Under the pieces are notes generated by a model that had not been told where the DNA came from, did not search any database, and saw only the letters and a program-made list of their open reading frames with translations. Positions 51,042-61,572 of a stretch of 64,000 nt of DNA are shown here, piece after piece. Positions within the stretch are counted from its first letter, which is position 1, and each line of letters begins with the position of its first letter. A program made the position numbers and the translations under genes. Origin of the DNA: Prauserella halophila (lineage in GTDB: Bacteria; Actinomycetota; Actinomycetes; Mycobacteriales; Pseudonocardiaceae); the NCBI RefSeq assembly GCF_024171895.1, contig NZ_JAMTCQ010000010.1:372001-436000 (forward strand), given 5' to 3'.

Positions 51042-51132
51042 CCGGCTCCGGGCAGTGACGTCCGGCGGGGACGGCCCGCCGTGGCCGAGTGGCCCGTCAG
51101 CCCGGGCCGGGAGCGAAGGGGCGCCTGACACA

Positions 51133-52533
51133 GTGAGCGAGCTGGTAGCCGGGGTGGATTCGTCGACGCAGTCCACCAAGGTCGTCGTGTGCGATGCCGC
51201 GAGTGGCGAGGTGGTGCGGACCGGGCAGGCCGCGCACCCGGACGCCACGGAGGTCGATCCCGCGGAGTGGTGGCGGGCGCTGGGCACCGCCGGTGATGGG
51301 CTGCGCGGCGACGTCGCTGCGATCGCCGTTGCCGGTCAGCAGCACGGCATGGTGACTGTCGACGACGACGGCGAGGTGGTGCGGGATGCCTTGCTGTGGA
51401 ACGACACCCGCTCCGCGGGTGCCGCCGACGAACTCGTCGCCGAACTGGGCGGTGGTCAGCCGTGGGCGGAGGCCGTCGGCTCCGTGCCGCTGGCCAGCTT
51501 CACGGTGACGAAGCTGCGCTGGCTCGCCGAGCACGAACCGGACGCGGCCGAGCGCGTCGCGCGGGTGCTGCTGCCCCACGACTGGCTGACCTGGCGCCTG
51601 CTCGGCGGGCGCGGCGAGCCGACCACGGACCGCGGCGACGCCTCCGGTACCGGTTACTACTCGGCCGTCGACGGTGCGTACCGCGAGGACCTGCTGGTCA
51701 GGGCGTTCGGCAGGGAGGTCGGACTGCCGGCGGTGCTGGGACCGGCCGAGCCTGCGGGACGCACCGCCGACGGCGTACTCGTGGCCGCGGGCACGGGCGA
51801 CAACATGGCCGCGGGCCTCGCGCTCGAACTCGCCGACGGCGACGTGGCCGTCTCGCTCGGCACGAGCGGCACCGTGTTCGGCGTGTCCGAGAAGCCGGTC
51901 GCCGACGGTTCAGGCGTGGTCGCCGGGTTCGCCGATGCCACGGGCCGATACCTGCCGCTGGCGTGCACGCTCAACGCCGCGCGGGTGCTCACCTCCACGG
52001 CCGCGATGCTCGGCACCGACCTCGACGGTCTCGACAAGCTGGCCCTGTCGGCCTCGCCCGGCGCCGGCGGGCTGACGCTGCTGCCCTATCTGGACGGGGA
52101 GCGGACGCCGAACCTGCCCGACGCCTCGGGCTCGCTGGTCGGGCTCACGCGAGCCAATATGACACCCGCCGATGTGGCGCGCGCCGCCGTCGAGGGGATG
52201 CTGTGCGGGCTGGCAGCCGGCCTCGATGCGCTGCGTGAACACGGCGTGGCGGTGCGGCGGGTGCTGCTCACGGGTGGTGCCTCCCGGTCGGCGGCCGTAC
52301 GGGCGATCGCTCCCGGCGTGTTCGGCACGAGCGTGGTCGTCCCGCCGGAGATGGAGCATGTCGCCGTCGGCGCGGCCCGGCAGGCGGCGTGGGCGCTGCG
52401 CGGCGGGCCCGAGCCGCCGACCTGGCGAGCCCACGACGACGGCATCACCCTCACGCCGTCCCCAGCCGACCTCGACGCAGGAGCAGGCGTGGCGGAAGCG
52501 CACCGAACGGCGAGGCGGCACCTCCACCCCTGA
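51133..52533 (+). CDS. xylB: Xylulokinase
   Basis: This 466-residue FGGY kinase has the phosphate-1 motif [34 protein letters not shown], the catalytic region [27 protein letters not shown] and an ATP-binding [20 protein letters not shown]. The QQHG segment and substrate loop fit xylulokinase (D-xylulose to xylulose 5-phosphate). It ends the polyol operon and feeds the pentose phosphate pathway. Start is GTG 51133. Confidence 0.93.
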   Translation: MSELVAGVDSSTQSTKVVVCDAASGEVVRTGQAAHPDATEVDPAEWWRALGTAGDGLRGDVAAIAVAGQQHGMVTVDDDGEVVRDALLWNDTRSAGAADELVAELGGGQPWAEAVGSVPLASFTVTKLRWLAEHEPDAAERVARVLLPHDWLTWRLLGGRGEPTTDRGDASGTGYYSAVDGAYREDLLVRAFGREVGLPAVLGPAEPAGRTADGVLVAAGTGDNMAAGLALELADGDVAVSLGTSGTVFGVSEKPVADGSGVVAGFADATGRYLPLACTLNAARVLTSTAAMLGTDLDGLDKLALSASPGAGGLTLLPYLDGERTPNLPDASGSLVGLTRANMTPADVARAAVEGMLCGLAAGLDALREHGVAVRRVLLTGGASRSAAVRAIAPGVFGTSVVVPPEMEHVAVGAARQAAWALRGGPEPPTWRAHDDGITLTPSPADLDAGAGVAEAHRTARRHLHP

Positions 52534-52540
52534 CCACCTT

Positions 52541-52640
52541 GCGCGTGTCCCGCACTCGGCACCGCGTGTTCTGCACTCAGACCCGCGTGTTCTGCACTCG
52601 GCACCGCGCAACACGGCTTCTGGAATCCGCACCGCGCCAC
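52541..52640 (-). repeat. Intergenic tandem repeat cluster 7 (21-bp period)
   Basis: Three units (GCGTGTTCTGCACTCGGCAC type) start at 52544, 52565 and 52586. One unit in the opposite orientation (CGCAACACGGCTTCTGGAAT) follows. The cluster begins 8 bp after the xylB stop. Confidence 0.82.
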
Positions 52641-52751
52641 GGGTCCCGGAGGGAGCGACACGGTTGGCGATCATCCGAACGGCCGAGTGCGGTACCGGCG
52701 CATACAATCCCGGCAGTCCATGATCAGGGTCGGCTTTCTGGAGGATTCCCC

Positions 52752-53945
52752 GTGAACTCGCAGGCGACACGGCCACGACTGCTGCGGCCGGAAGGGCGCG
52801 AACGGTCGGAGGTCGCTCCGATCGAGCTGTTCTTCGACCTGGTGTATGTCTTCACGATCATCCAGGTCTCGCACACGCTCCTCGACCACCTCACGTGGTT
52901 CGGCTTCGCAGAGGTGGCCGTGCTGTTCGGCGCGGTGTGGTGGGCGTGGAACTACTCCGCGTGGGCGATGAACTGGCTCGACCCGAGCAGTGGTCTGGTG
53001 CGCGTCCTCAACGGGCTGTTGATGCTCGCCGCGCTGGGCATGGCGCTCGCCCTGCCGCACGCGTTCGCCGAGGACGGCCTGCTGTTCGCGGGTTGTTACG
53101 TGGCCGCGCAGGTCGGCCGCCCTGCGTTCATGGCTGTGGCGATGCGGGGCCACGTCCTCGCGAAGAACTACACGAACCTGCTCGCGTGGAGCGCGTCGGC
53201 GGGCGTGCTGTTCCTCGCGGGCGCCTTCCTCGACACGGTGCCGCGGCTGATCGTCTGGGCCGTCGCGCTGCTGATCGACGTCTCGGGGCCGCGGTTCGAG
53301 TTCCGTTTCCCGGGTCTCGGTTCGGCACCCATGCACACCTGGCCGACCGACGCCGCGCATCTGGCCGAACGTAATCGGCTCGTGTTCATCATCGCGCTCG
53401 GCGAGTCGATCCTGATCATGGGCAACACGCTGTACGGCATGGACCCGATCACCACACGTGCCGTGCTGGCATCGCTGTTCGGGTTCGTCGGGCTGTTCGT
53501 CATGTGGTGGGCGTACTTCGCGCTCGCGGGACACGACACGCAGGCCAGCCAGGGCGATGTGAGCACCAGCGCGCTGCGGTCGGCGTTCGCGTACGCCCAC
53601 GCACTGATGGTCGCGGGCGCCATCGTCGTCGCCGTGTCGATCGAACTGCGGATCACCCACGAGCACACCGACCCCGCGTTGGTGCTGACCACGGTCGGCG
53701 GACCGCTCGTCTATCTCGCGGGCAACATCCTGTTCCTGCGTTCGCGTACCGGAGCGGTGGCCCGCGAACGGTATTTCGCGACAACGGCACTCGTGGTCAT
53801 CGGCGTTCTCGGGCTGACACTGGGGCACTCCGTCCCGCCGATCGTCGTGGGACTCGCAGTGGTCCTCGTGATGACGACTCTCGCCGTCGCCACCCAGCTG
53901 CGCTCGAAACGCCAGGAGGACGCCGGCGCCGAGGCGACCGAGTGA
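52752..53945 (+). CDS. ltrA: Low temperature requirement protein A (LtrA) family
   Basis: The 397-residue protein has about ten membrane helices. The diagnostic N-terminus is SEVAPIELFFDLVYVFTIIQ, then FGAVWWAWNYSAWAMNWLDP, and later HLAERNRLVFIIALGESILI. The family is named from a Listeria cold-growth mutant; its molecular function is unknown. GTG 52752 follows GGAGG. A strong bidirectional terminator lies 34 bp after the stop. Confidence 0.93.
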   Translation: MNSQATRPRLLRPEGRERSEVAPIELFFDLVYVFTIIQVSHTLLDHLTWFGFAEVAVLFGAVWWAWNYSAWAMNWLDPSSGLVRVLNGLLMLAALGMALALPHAFAEDGLLFAGCYVAAQVGRPAFMAVAMRGHVLAKNYTNLLAWSASAGVLFLAGAFLDTVPRLIVWAVALLIDVSGPRFEFRFPGLGSAPMHTWPTDAAHLAERNRLVFIIALGESILIMGNTLYGMDPITTRAVLASLFGFVGLFVMWWAYFALAGHDTQASQGDVSTSALRSAFAYAHALMVAGAIVVAVSIELRITHEHTDPALVLTTVGGPLVYLAGNILFLRSRTGAVARERYFATTALVVIGVLGLTLGHSVPPIVVGLAVVLVMTTLAVATQLRSKRQEDAGAEATE

Positions 53946-53978
53946 CGTCGTGACGCGGACCCGGGCCGGAAACAAGGA

Positions 53979-54008
53979 GATCGGCATGCCCCGGTGGGCA
54001 TGCCGATC
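53979..54008. terminator. Bidirectional terminator after ltrA
   Basis: A 13-bp perfect stem GATCGGCATGCCC / GGGCATGCCGATC with a 4-nt loop is flanked by A/T-rich sequence on both sides. It serves ltrA and the convergent small ORF. Confidence 0.85.
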
Positions 54009-54098
54009 ATTCAACCCGAAAAGAATGTGACGGCCCGATGTTCGACCGCGGCGTGTGAACCCCGGACCGGAAAACACCATTGGGACTACCGGTGATGG

Positions 54099-54206
54099 TC
54101 AGCGGCCGGCCTTCTCTCCCTTGTGCGTGGAGAGGCCACGGCCAACGTCCTGCATCCGGTTCAGCTCGGCGACGTAGCGACGAATCGCGGTGTAGATCAC
54201 TCGCAT
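54099..54206 (-). CDS. 35-residue basic peptide of unknown function
   Basis: ATG 54206 follows an excellent AAAGGAGGT site 8 nt upstream and encodes a 35-residue peptide beginning MRVIYTAIRRYVAELNRMQD and ending in Lys/Gly/Arg. The first 20 residues would form an amphipathic helix. There are no cysteines and no signal peptide. A leader of about 140 nt with a strongly folded element (54250-54346) precedes it. The near-perfect ribosome site and the structured leader make real expression likely. Function unknown. Confidence 0.6.
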   Translation of the reverse strand: MRVIYTAIRRYVAELNRMQDVGRGLSTHKGEKAGR

Positions 54207-54249
54207 TTTTTGACACCTCCTTTCTTGACCGCGCTCGCCGTCCCATTGG

Positions 54250-54346
54250 CGAGGGGACTCGTCCGTCGGCGCACAACGCTGCCGCACTCGCGAGTTGTGG
54301 GGTTGCCGGGTGAGTCCCTCGGCGCTGGGGGACGTTGCCCAACGCA
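54250..54346 (-). ncRNA. Candidate structured 5' leader (riboswitch-like) of the small peptide gene
   Basis: On the minus strand a hairpin GCGTTGGG...CCCAGCGC is followed by a stem CGAGGGACTC / GAGTCCCCTCG (10 bp, one bulge). The stem encloses ACCCGGCAACC and a second stem CCACAAC/GTTGTG. The GGGAC...CCGGCAACC order recalls the S-box (SAM) core, but the rest does not clearly fit. The element ends 43 nt before the start codon. Confidence 0.4.
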
Positions 54347-54650
54347 CCCACAATGTGCCATGGGTGACTCCGCGGACGCCAGCCCGCAAATGTGCAAAAA
54401 ATCGCAGGTCAAAGCTGTAATACGAGGCCGAGTCGGAGCGATCCTCAGGCGAGAGTCTTTCCTGTCGTTGCCCGGTCAGGGCCCTACCTCGTGGGCGCTT
54501 GCGCTAAACGTGCCGAACGGGCGAGCCGGCCGTCATCCTACCGGCGCATCGACAACTCGCCTGCCGGTCGGTGTTCGGCGGGCCGGCAGCTGTCGGGGCG
54601 TCGATTCGCGGCCGGGAACGACGCCGGGAAACGTCGCCGGGACGTCGACC
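54347..54650. other. Intergenic region, no gene seen
   Basis: No protein-like frame on either strand. It probably holds the promoter of the small peptide gene (A/T-richer stretch at 54380-54425). Confidence 0.4.
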
Positions 54651-54715
54651 TGAATGCAGGACACGCGGTGCCGAATGCAGGACACGTGGTGCCGAATGCA
54701 GAACACGCGCCCACG
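54650..54715 (+). repeat. Intergenic tandem repeat cluster 8 (21-bp period)
   Basis: Three units (GAATGCAGGACACGCGGTGC) start at 54652, 54673 and 54694, exactly 21 bp apart. They end just before the 3' end of the sigma-factor gene. Confidence 0.85.
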
Positions 54716-54736
54716 TAGGCAACCCGCGCGGTGGGA

Positions 54737-55963
54737 TTAGTCGAGGGTGGCGAGTTTGCGGGTCAGGACGGTGCGTTCGCGGTCGTTGCCGCACTGCGAC
54801 ACGGCACGTTCCAATTCGGCGCGTGCCTCGGCGGTGCGGCCGAGCCGGAGCAGCAGTTCCCCGCGCACGCCTGCCACCTGGTGCGAGCCCGGGAGTCCCT
54901 CGGCGACCGCGTCGACCAGCGGCAGCGCTTCGGCGGGGTCGCGGGACACCGCCACCGCGCGGTTCAACTCCACGATCGGTGACGGCGCCAACGTCCCCAG
55001 CGCCTCGTACAGCGCGACGATCCGGTCCCAATCCGTCTCGGCCACCGACGGGGCGACGGCGTGGCATTCGGCGATCGCCGCCTGCAACCCGTAGTAGCCG
55101 AGGCCGCGGCCGATCCGCTCGGCGGACCGCAGCGCCGCCCTGCCCCTGCGGATCGCCGAGGTGTCCCACAACCGCCGGTTCTGATCCTCGAGCAGCACGG
55201 GTTCGCCATCGGCATCCGTCCTCGCCGGGAACCGTGCCGACGTCAGCTCCAGCAGTGCCGACAGCCCGTGCACCTCGTTCTCGCCCGGCATCAGCCGCGC
55301 CAGCACCCTCGCGAGCCGCCGCGCTTCGCCTGCCAGGTCGAACCGGATCAGGGAACCGCCCGAACTCGCCGACGACCCTTCGGTGAAGATCACGTACACG
55401 ACGCTGAGCACGGACGCGAGCCGGCTGCCGAGCTCATCCGCCTGCGGCGCTTCGAATCCCGCGTCCGCCGCGCCGAGCGACTTCTTCGCACGCGTGATGC
55501 GCGCCTGCACGGTGGCCGTCGAGACGAGGAACGCCCGCGCGATCTCGTCGCTCGTCAGCCCGCCGACCACGCGCAGCGTCAGCGCAACCCGGGCTTCGCG
55601 GGACAACACGGGGTGGCACGCGGTGAACATCAGTGTGAGGACGTCGTCGTCGGTGTCGTCGGGCCGCTCGGGGGCTGGGCCGGTGTCGAGCTGCGGCAGG
55701 CGGTCGTCGAGGGCCGACCGCCTGCGGAACGTGTCGATCGCCCGTCGTCTGCCGGTCGTCAGCAGCCACGCCACCGGATCACGCGGGATGCCCTCGCGGG
55801 GCCAGTTCACCAGTGCCTCCGCCAGGGCTTCCTGCGCGACGTCCTCGGCCAGCGCGAGATCGCCGGTGTACCGCGCGAGTGCACCGACGATCCGCGCCGA
55901 CTCGATTCGCCACAGCGCCTCGACCCGGCGCCGGGCCGTGACGGTTTCGGCTGCTCCGCTCAC
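54737..55963 (-). CDS. ECF RNA polymerase sigma factor with C-terminal TPR-like domain (ECF42 type)
   Basis: In this 408-residue protein, sigma region 2 is RIVGALARYTGDLALAEDVA and EALVNWPREGIPRDPVAWLL; region 4 is TLRVVGGLTSDEIARAFLVS and TATVQARITRAKK. A long C-terminal extension (200-408, DUF6596/TPR-like) holds GENEVHGLSALLELTSARFP and IVELNRAVAVS. The GTG start overlaps the stop of a YCII/DGPF gene (GTGA), the defining partner of this ECF group. Such sigma factors have no classic anti-sigma; the extension is thought to control activity. Confidence 0.93.
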   Translation of the reverse strand: MSGAAETVTARRRVEALWRIESARIVGALARYTGDLALAEDVAQEALAEALVNWPREGIPRDPVAWLLTTGRRRAIDTFRRRSALDDRLPQLDTGPAPERPDDTDDDVLTLMFTACHPVLSREARVALTLRVVGGLTSDEIARAFLVSTATVQARITRAKKSLGAADAGFEAPQADELGSRLASVLSVVYVIFTEGSSASSGGSLIRFDLAGEARRLARVLARLMPGENEVHGLSALLELTSARFPARTDADGEPVLLEDQNRRLWDTSAIRRGRAALRSAERIGRGLGYYGLQAAIAECHAVAPSVAETDWDRIVALYEALGTLAPSPIVELNRAVAVSRDPAEALPLVDAVAEGLPGSHQVAGVRGELLLRLGRTAEARAELERAVSQCGNDRERTVLTRKLATLD

Positions 55964-56379
55964 GCCGTGCCGAGCTGCTCCCGCCAGCCTTTCTCCTTCT
56001 GGACCCACTCGTTGTCCTGCGGGAACTCGTTGACCTCGGTCACGCGGCGGACCTCCATCTTGCTGCCGGGGCCCTGCAGCGGGGCGCGCTTGGCCCATTC
56101 GACGGCCTCTTCCTTCGAGGCGACCTCGAGCATCCAGAAGCCGTTGAACAGCTCCTTGGTCTCGCCGTACGGGCCGTCGGTGACGACCGGGGTCTCGCCG
56201 GAGTAATCGACGACCACACCCGGGTCCTGGGGGTCGAGGCCTTCACCGCCGACCATGACCCCGGCGTTGACCATCTCCTCGTTGAACCGGCCCATGACCG
56301 CGATCATCTCGTTGAAGTCGAGATCCTTCGACGCCTCGAGGGTCTCGTCGGTGACCCGCATGATCAGCATGAACTTCAT
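55960..56379 (-). CDS. YCII-family (DGPF) protein
   Basis: The 139-residue protein starts MKFMLIMRVTDET and contains the DGPF-type motif VVTDGPYGETKELFNGFWML followed by ASKEEAVEWAKRAP, typical of the YCII ferredoxin-like fold partnered with ECF42 sigma factors. It may bind a small ligand and signal to the sigma factor; this is not shown by sequence. It is translationally coupled to that gene. Confidence 0.92.
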   Translation of the reverse strand: MKFMLIMRVTDETLEASKDLDFNEMIAVMGRFNEEMVNAGVMVGGEGLDPQDPGVVVDYSGETPVVTDGPYGETKELFNGFWMLEVASKEEAVEWAKRAPLQGPGSKMEVRRVTEVNEFPQDNEWVQKEKGWREQLGTA

Positions 56380-56593
56380 TGTCTGCTCCTTCGCCGGTGA
56401 AGCCCCCTCGTGGAGCTTCTCACCCGGAGGTCGAACGGGCACCCCCGGAAATCGACAGGTGGGGCGAATTTTCTGCGACAAACTTCGCCGTCGCCGTGCA
56501 CGGCGGGGGTGGTGCGGCTGTTTTTGCAGGTGAGGAGTGTCCTTGGCGCCTTTCGTTCCGATGCTGCGTCCCGGTGTCGCGCCCTGACGTACG

Positions 56594-57064
56594 GTGCGGC
56601 GCGTGACTCCGATCGACCCTGCCCCGACCGACCCCGCCCCGCCGGAACGGCTCGCCGCGACGGTGTCCGCGTGCCGCGAGCTGATCGAGACCCGCTTTCC
56701 CGACGACGTCGAACGCGGGGCCGCGGCCATGCTGCTCGACGACGGCACGATCGTCACCGGCACGGCTCCGGACGTCGCGAACCCCAGTGTGGAGCTCTGC
56801 CACGAGACCGAGCCGTTCGCGGCGGCGTTCCGGCTCGGCAGGACGATCGTCGCGTCGGTGTGCCTGGCGCGGGAGGCGCCGAGCCGATTCGTCGTCCTCA
56901 GCCCCTGCGGGGTGTGCCGGGAGCGGCTTGCAGGGCACGGGCCGGACGTCCGCGTCGCGGTGCCGCAGCCCGGCGGCGACCGCGGAGACCCGGCGTGGAT
57001 CACGCTCGGCGAGGCGCTGCCGCACTACTGGGCGGCCGTCTTCGACGACGTCGCGTGGCGCTGA
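56594..57064 (+). CDS. Cytidine/nucleoside deaminase family protein
   Basis: This 156-residue single-domain deaminase has the zinc motifs ELCHETEPFAAAF (C-x-E, with His in place of the usual Ala) and SPCGVCRERL (P-C-x-x-C). The variant C-H-E places it nearer blasticidin-type or atypical cytidine deaminases than to classical Cdd. Start is GTG 56594, or GTG 56603. Substrate uncertain. Confidence 0.88.
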   Translation: MRRVTPIDPAPTDPAPPERLAATVSACRELIETRFPDDVERGAAAMLLDDGTIVTGTAPDVANPSVELCHETEPFAAAFRLGRTIVASVCLAREAPSRFVVLSPCGVCRERLAGHGPDVRVAVPQPGGDRGDPAWITLGEALPHYWAAVFDDVAWR

Positions 57065-57079
57065 GCCCGACGCCGTCGC

Positions 57080-57225
57080 GAGGCGGCGGTCGTGAGGAGC
57101 GGCCGCGAGGGGGCGCCAGCGAGGGGGCGCCAGCGAGGCGCGGTCGCGTGGCTGTGTCCAGTGCCCCGAAGGTGCCCTTGGGGGCACTGGACGCCCCGAA
57201 GGTGCCCTTGGGGGCGTTCGGCCGT
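57080..57225. repeat. Intergenic direct repeats and second-family hairpin repeats
   Basis: GAGGGGGCGCCAGC occurs twice in tandem near 57106. The module CCCCGAAGGTGCCCTTGGGG then occurs twice, 30 bp apart (about 57163 and 57193). The latter is the reverse complement of the repeat at 17070-17100 and folds as GTGCCC/GGGCAC-type hairpins. No gene is seen here. Confidence 0.7.
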
Positions 57226-57262
57226 TCCCGGGGCGTGGTGGTTTCGTGGCAGGCTTACCGGG

Positions 57263-57700
57263 GTGAGTACCACCGACGCGGCCAGGTTGCGTGAGCTCGC
57301 GCTCCTGCGCAGGGTGCGCGACCGGATCGACAGGGAGTACGCCCAGCCGCTCGACGTCGAGGCGCTGGCGCGTGGTGTGCACCTGTCGGCGGGTCACCTC
57401 AGCAGGCGGTTCCGCGAGGCCTACGGCGAATCGCCGTACTCCTACCTGATGACCCGGCGGATCGAACGCGCCATGACCCTCCTGCGCCGCGGCGATCTGA
57501 GCGTCACGGAAGTGTGCTTCGAGGTCGGCGGTTCGTCGCTGGGCACGTTCAGCACGCGGTTCAGCGAGCTCGTCGGCATGTCCCCGAGCCGGTACCGGGC
57601 GGAGCAGGCCGGGGCGACCGAGGGCATGCCCGCGTGCGTGGCGAAACAGGTCACCAGGCCGATCAGGAATCGAGAAGCGCCCGCGCCACGCAGGTCCTAG
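57263..57700 (+). CDS. AraC-family regulator (DNA-binding domain only)
   Basis: The 145-residue protein consists almost entirely of the two AraC helix-turn-helix units: LDVEALARGVHLSAGHLSRR, REAYGESPYSYLMTRRIERA and SVTEVCFEVGGSSLGTFSTR with FSELVGMSPSRYR. No ligand domain is present. It stands 9 bp before a VOC-family gene and probably regulates that small operon. GTG 57263. Confidence 0.92.
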   Translation: MSTTDAARLRELALLRRVRDRIDREYAQPLDVEALARGVHLSAGHLSRRFREAYGESPYSYLMTRRIERAMTLLRRGDLSVTEVCFEVGGSSLGTFSTRFSELVGMSPSRYRAEQAGATEGMPACVAKQVTRPIRNREAPAPRRS

Positions 57701-57709
57701 CGTGAAGCC

Positions 57710-58129
57710 ATGACCGGTACAGATCTCACCATCGCCCAGGCGATGCTTCCCCTCGCCGACGCGGACGCATCGCTGGCCTTCTACCGTGACGTCCTCGGCT
57801 TCGAGGTTCGCAACCACGTCGAGTACGGCGACATGCACTGGATCACCGTCGGCCCGCCGGGCCAGCCGGAGACGTCCATCGTCCTGTACCCGCCCGAGGC
57901 CACGCCCGGCCTCACCGACGCCGAGCGCAGCCTCATCGAGGAGATGATGGCCAAGGGCACGTACGCCATGATCAACCTGTCCACCCCGGACGTCGACGCC
58001 GCGTTCGCCAGGGTGCAGCAGGGCGACGTCGAGGTCGTCCAGGAGCCGATCGACCAGCCGTACGGCATCCGAGACTGCGCCCTGCGCGACCCCGCCGGCA
58101 ACATGATCCGCATCCAGCAGGCGGGGTGA
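57710..58129 (+). CDS. VOC (glyoxalase/bleomycin-resistance) family protein
   Basis: The 139-residue protein has the two beta-alpha-beta modules of the VOC fold: AMLPLADADASLAFYRDVLG with a first metal-side region DMHWITVG, and AMINLSTPDVDAAFARVQQG with YGIRDCALRDPAGNMIRIQQ. The glutamate expected near the end of the second module is not obvious. Substrate unknown. Probably co-transcribed with the AraC gene. Confidence 0.92.
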   Translation: MTGTDLTIAQAMLPLADADASLAFYRDVLGFEVRNHVEYGDMHWITVGPPGQPETSIVLYPPEATPGLTDAERSLIEEMMAKGTYAMINLSTPDVDAAFARVQQGDVEVVQEPIDQPYGIRDCALRDPAGNMIRIQQAG

Positions 58130-58136
58130 GCAGGCG

Positions 58137-58583
58137 ATGACCGCGAAGACCTCGGGCCCGAATGCGCTGTCGCGGTGGATCCAGCACCGGGCCAACGCCT
58201 CCACGGCGAAACGCATCCGGCGCAAGGGTGGCCGCTCGATGGGGATGGACCTGTTGATCCTGCACACCGTGGGCAAGCGCAGTGGCGAGCCGCGGGAAAC
58301 CCCGCTGACCTGGTTCGCCGACGACGACTCCGACGCCTGGCTGGTCATCGCCTCGGGCGGCGGGGAGCGGGCCCCGGACTGGTACGTCAACCTGATGGCC
58401 CGTCCGGACGAGGCGACCGCCGAGTGGCACGGGCAGGAGCCCGTCGGCGTGACCCCGCAGGTTCTCGACGGTGCCGAACGCGAGCGGGCGTGGCGGCGCA
58501 TCGTCACCGAGCAGCCCCGCATCGCGAAGTACCAGCGCAAACACAGCAGGCAATATCCCGTCGTGCGGCTGACCCGCCGCTGA
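58137..58583 (+). CDS. Nitroreductase-family deazaflavin (F420)-dependent oxidoreductase
   Basis: The 148-residue Ddn-like protein has a helical N-terminus (LSRWIQHRANASTAKRIRRK), then MDLLILHTVGKRSGEPRETP, the conserved VIASGGGERAPDWYVNLMAR and TEQPRIAKYQRKHSRQYPVV. Family members use reduced F420 for quinone or nitro reduction. It lies 7 bp after the VOC gene, in the same operon. Confidence 0.93.
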   Translation: MTAKTSGPNALSRWIQHRANASTAKRIRRKGGRSMGMDLLILHTVGKRSGEPRETPLTWFADDDSDAWLVIASGGGERAPDWYVNLMARPDEATAEWHGQEPVGVTPQVLDGAERERAWRRIVTEQPRIAKYQRKHSRQYPVVRLTRR

Positions 58584-58628
58584 GGCGTGTCGCAGGCGAC
58601 CGAGACGAACCCACCCACTGGAGAACCG

Positions 58629-60998
<2,370 letters not shown>

Positions 60999-61008
60999 CC
61001 ACCGGGGC

Positions 61009-61113
61009 CGTGTTGTCGATTCCGGAGGCCGTGTTGCGCTTTCCAGGGATCGTGTTGCGGCGTCCGGGGTTCGTGTTGTCGATTCCGGGGTTCGTGTTGC
61101 AGTTCCCGGGGTG
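61009..61113 (-). repeat. Intergenic tandem repeat cluster 9 (21-bp period)
   Basis: Five CGTGTTG units start at 61009, 61030, 61051, 61072 and 61093, exactly 21 bp apart, beginning 11 bp after the UvrA-like gene. Confidence 0.88.
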
Positions 61114-61121
61114 TGCACACA

Positions 61122-61168
61122 GAACCGCCCCGGTTCGGTCCTCGGGGGATGACGAACCGGGGCGGTTC
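61122..61168. terminator. Long GC-rich hairpin between convergent genes
   Basis: A 16-bp perfect stem GAACCGCCCCGGTTCG / CGAACCGGGGCGGTTC with a 15-nt loop lies just after repeat cluster 9. It probably terminates transcription from both sides. Between it and 61383 I see no gene. Confidence 0.75.
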
Positions 61169-61383
61169 CGGCCGGCTCCAGGCCGGGCCATGTATGCACG
61201 GACAAGGCGCGAGGGGGAGGCCGCTGCCTGTGCATACCCCCAGCGGCCCGGTGGGACCGGTGGTTGGACCACCGCGCGAGTGGGAGGGAGCTTCCGGGGC
61301 TCGTGCCACTCGCCCGTGCGGCGGAGGAACTCCTTCCGCGGGCCGAACGGTTCTCACCGGGCTCGACCGGCCCGCGGGGGCGA

Positions 61384-61545
61384 TCAGTTACTGCGCCGGG
61401 ACTCCTCCCACGTGACCTTCTCCAGGTTGACCGAACCGGCCGCTGTCGTCTGCCCTGCGGTGTTCGGCTCACTGGCGGCCGTGGCCGGTGCGAGTCCCGC
61501 CGCGGCCACCGCCGTCAGCAACGCCGTCGCTGCGGACTTGCGCAT
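61384..61545 (-). CDS. Small secreted peptide (53 residues)
   Basis: ATG 61545 follows GGAGG and encodes a signal peptide (RKSAATALLTAVAAAGLAPA, cleavage likely after ATAA) plus a mature tail of about 30 residues, Thr/Ala/Ser-rich, ending KVTWEESRRSN. There are no cysteines. It lies just downstream of the M23 peptidase gene on the same strand. It may be a genuine small exported protein or the 5' remnant of a longer secreted protein. Confidence 0.5.
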   Translation of the reverse strand: MRKSAATALLTAVAAAGLAPATAASEPNTAGQTTAAGSVNLEKVTWEESRRSN

Positions 61546-61572
61546 GGGGTGTCCTCCGCGTCGCATTCGGGA

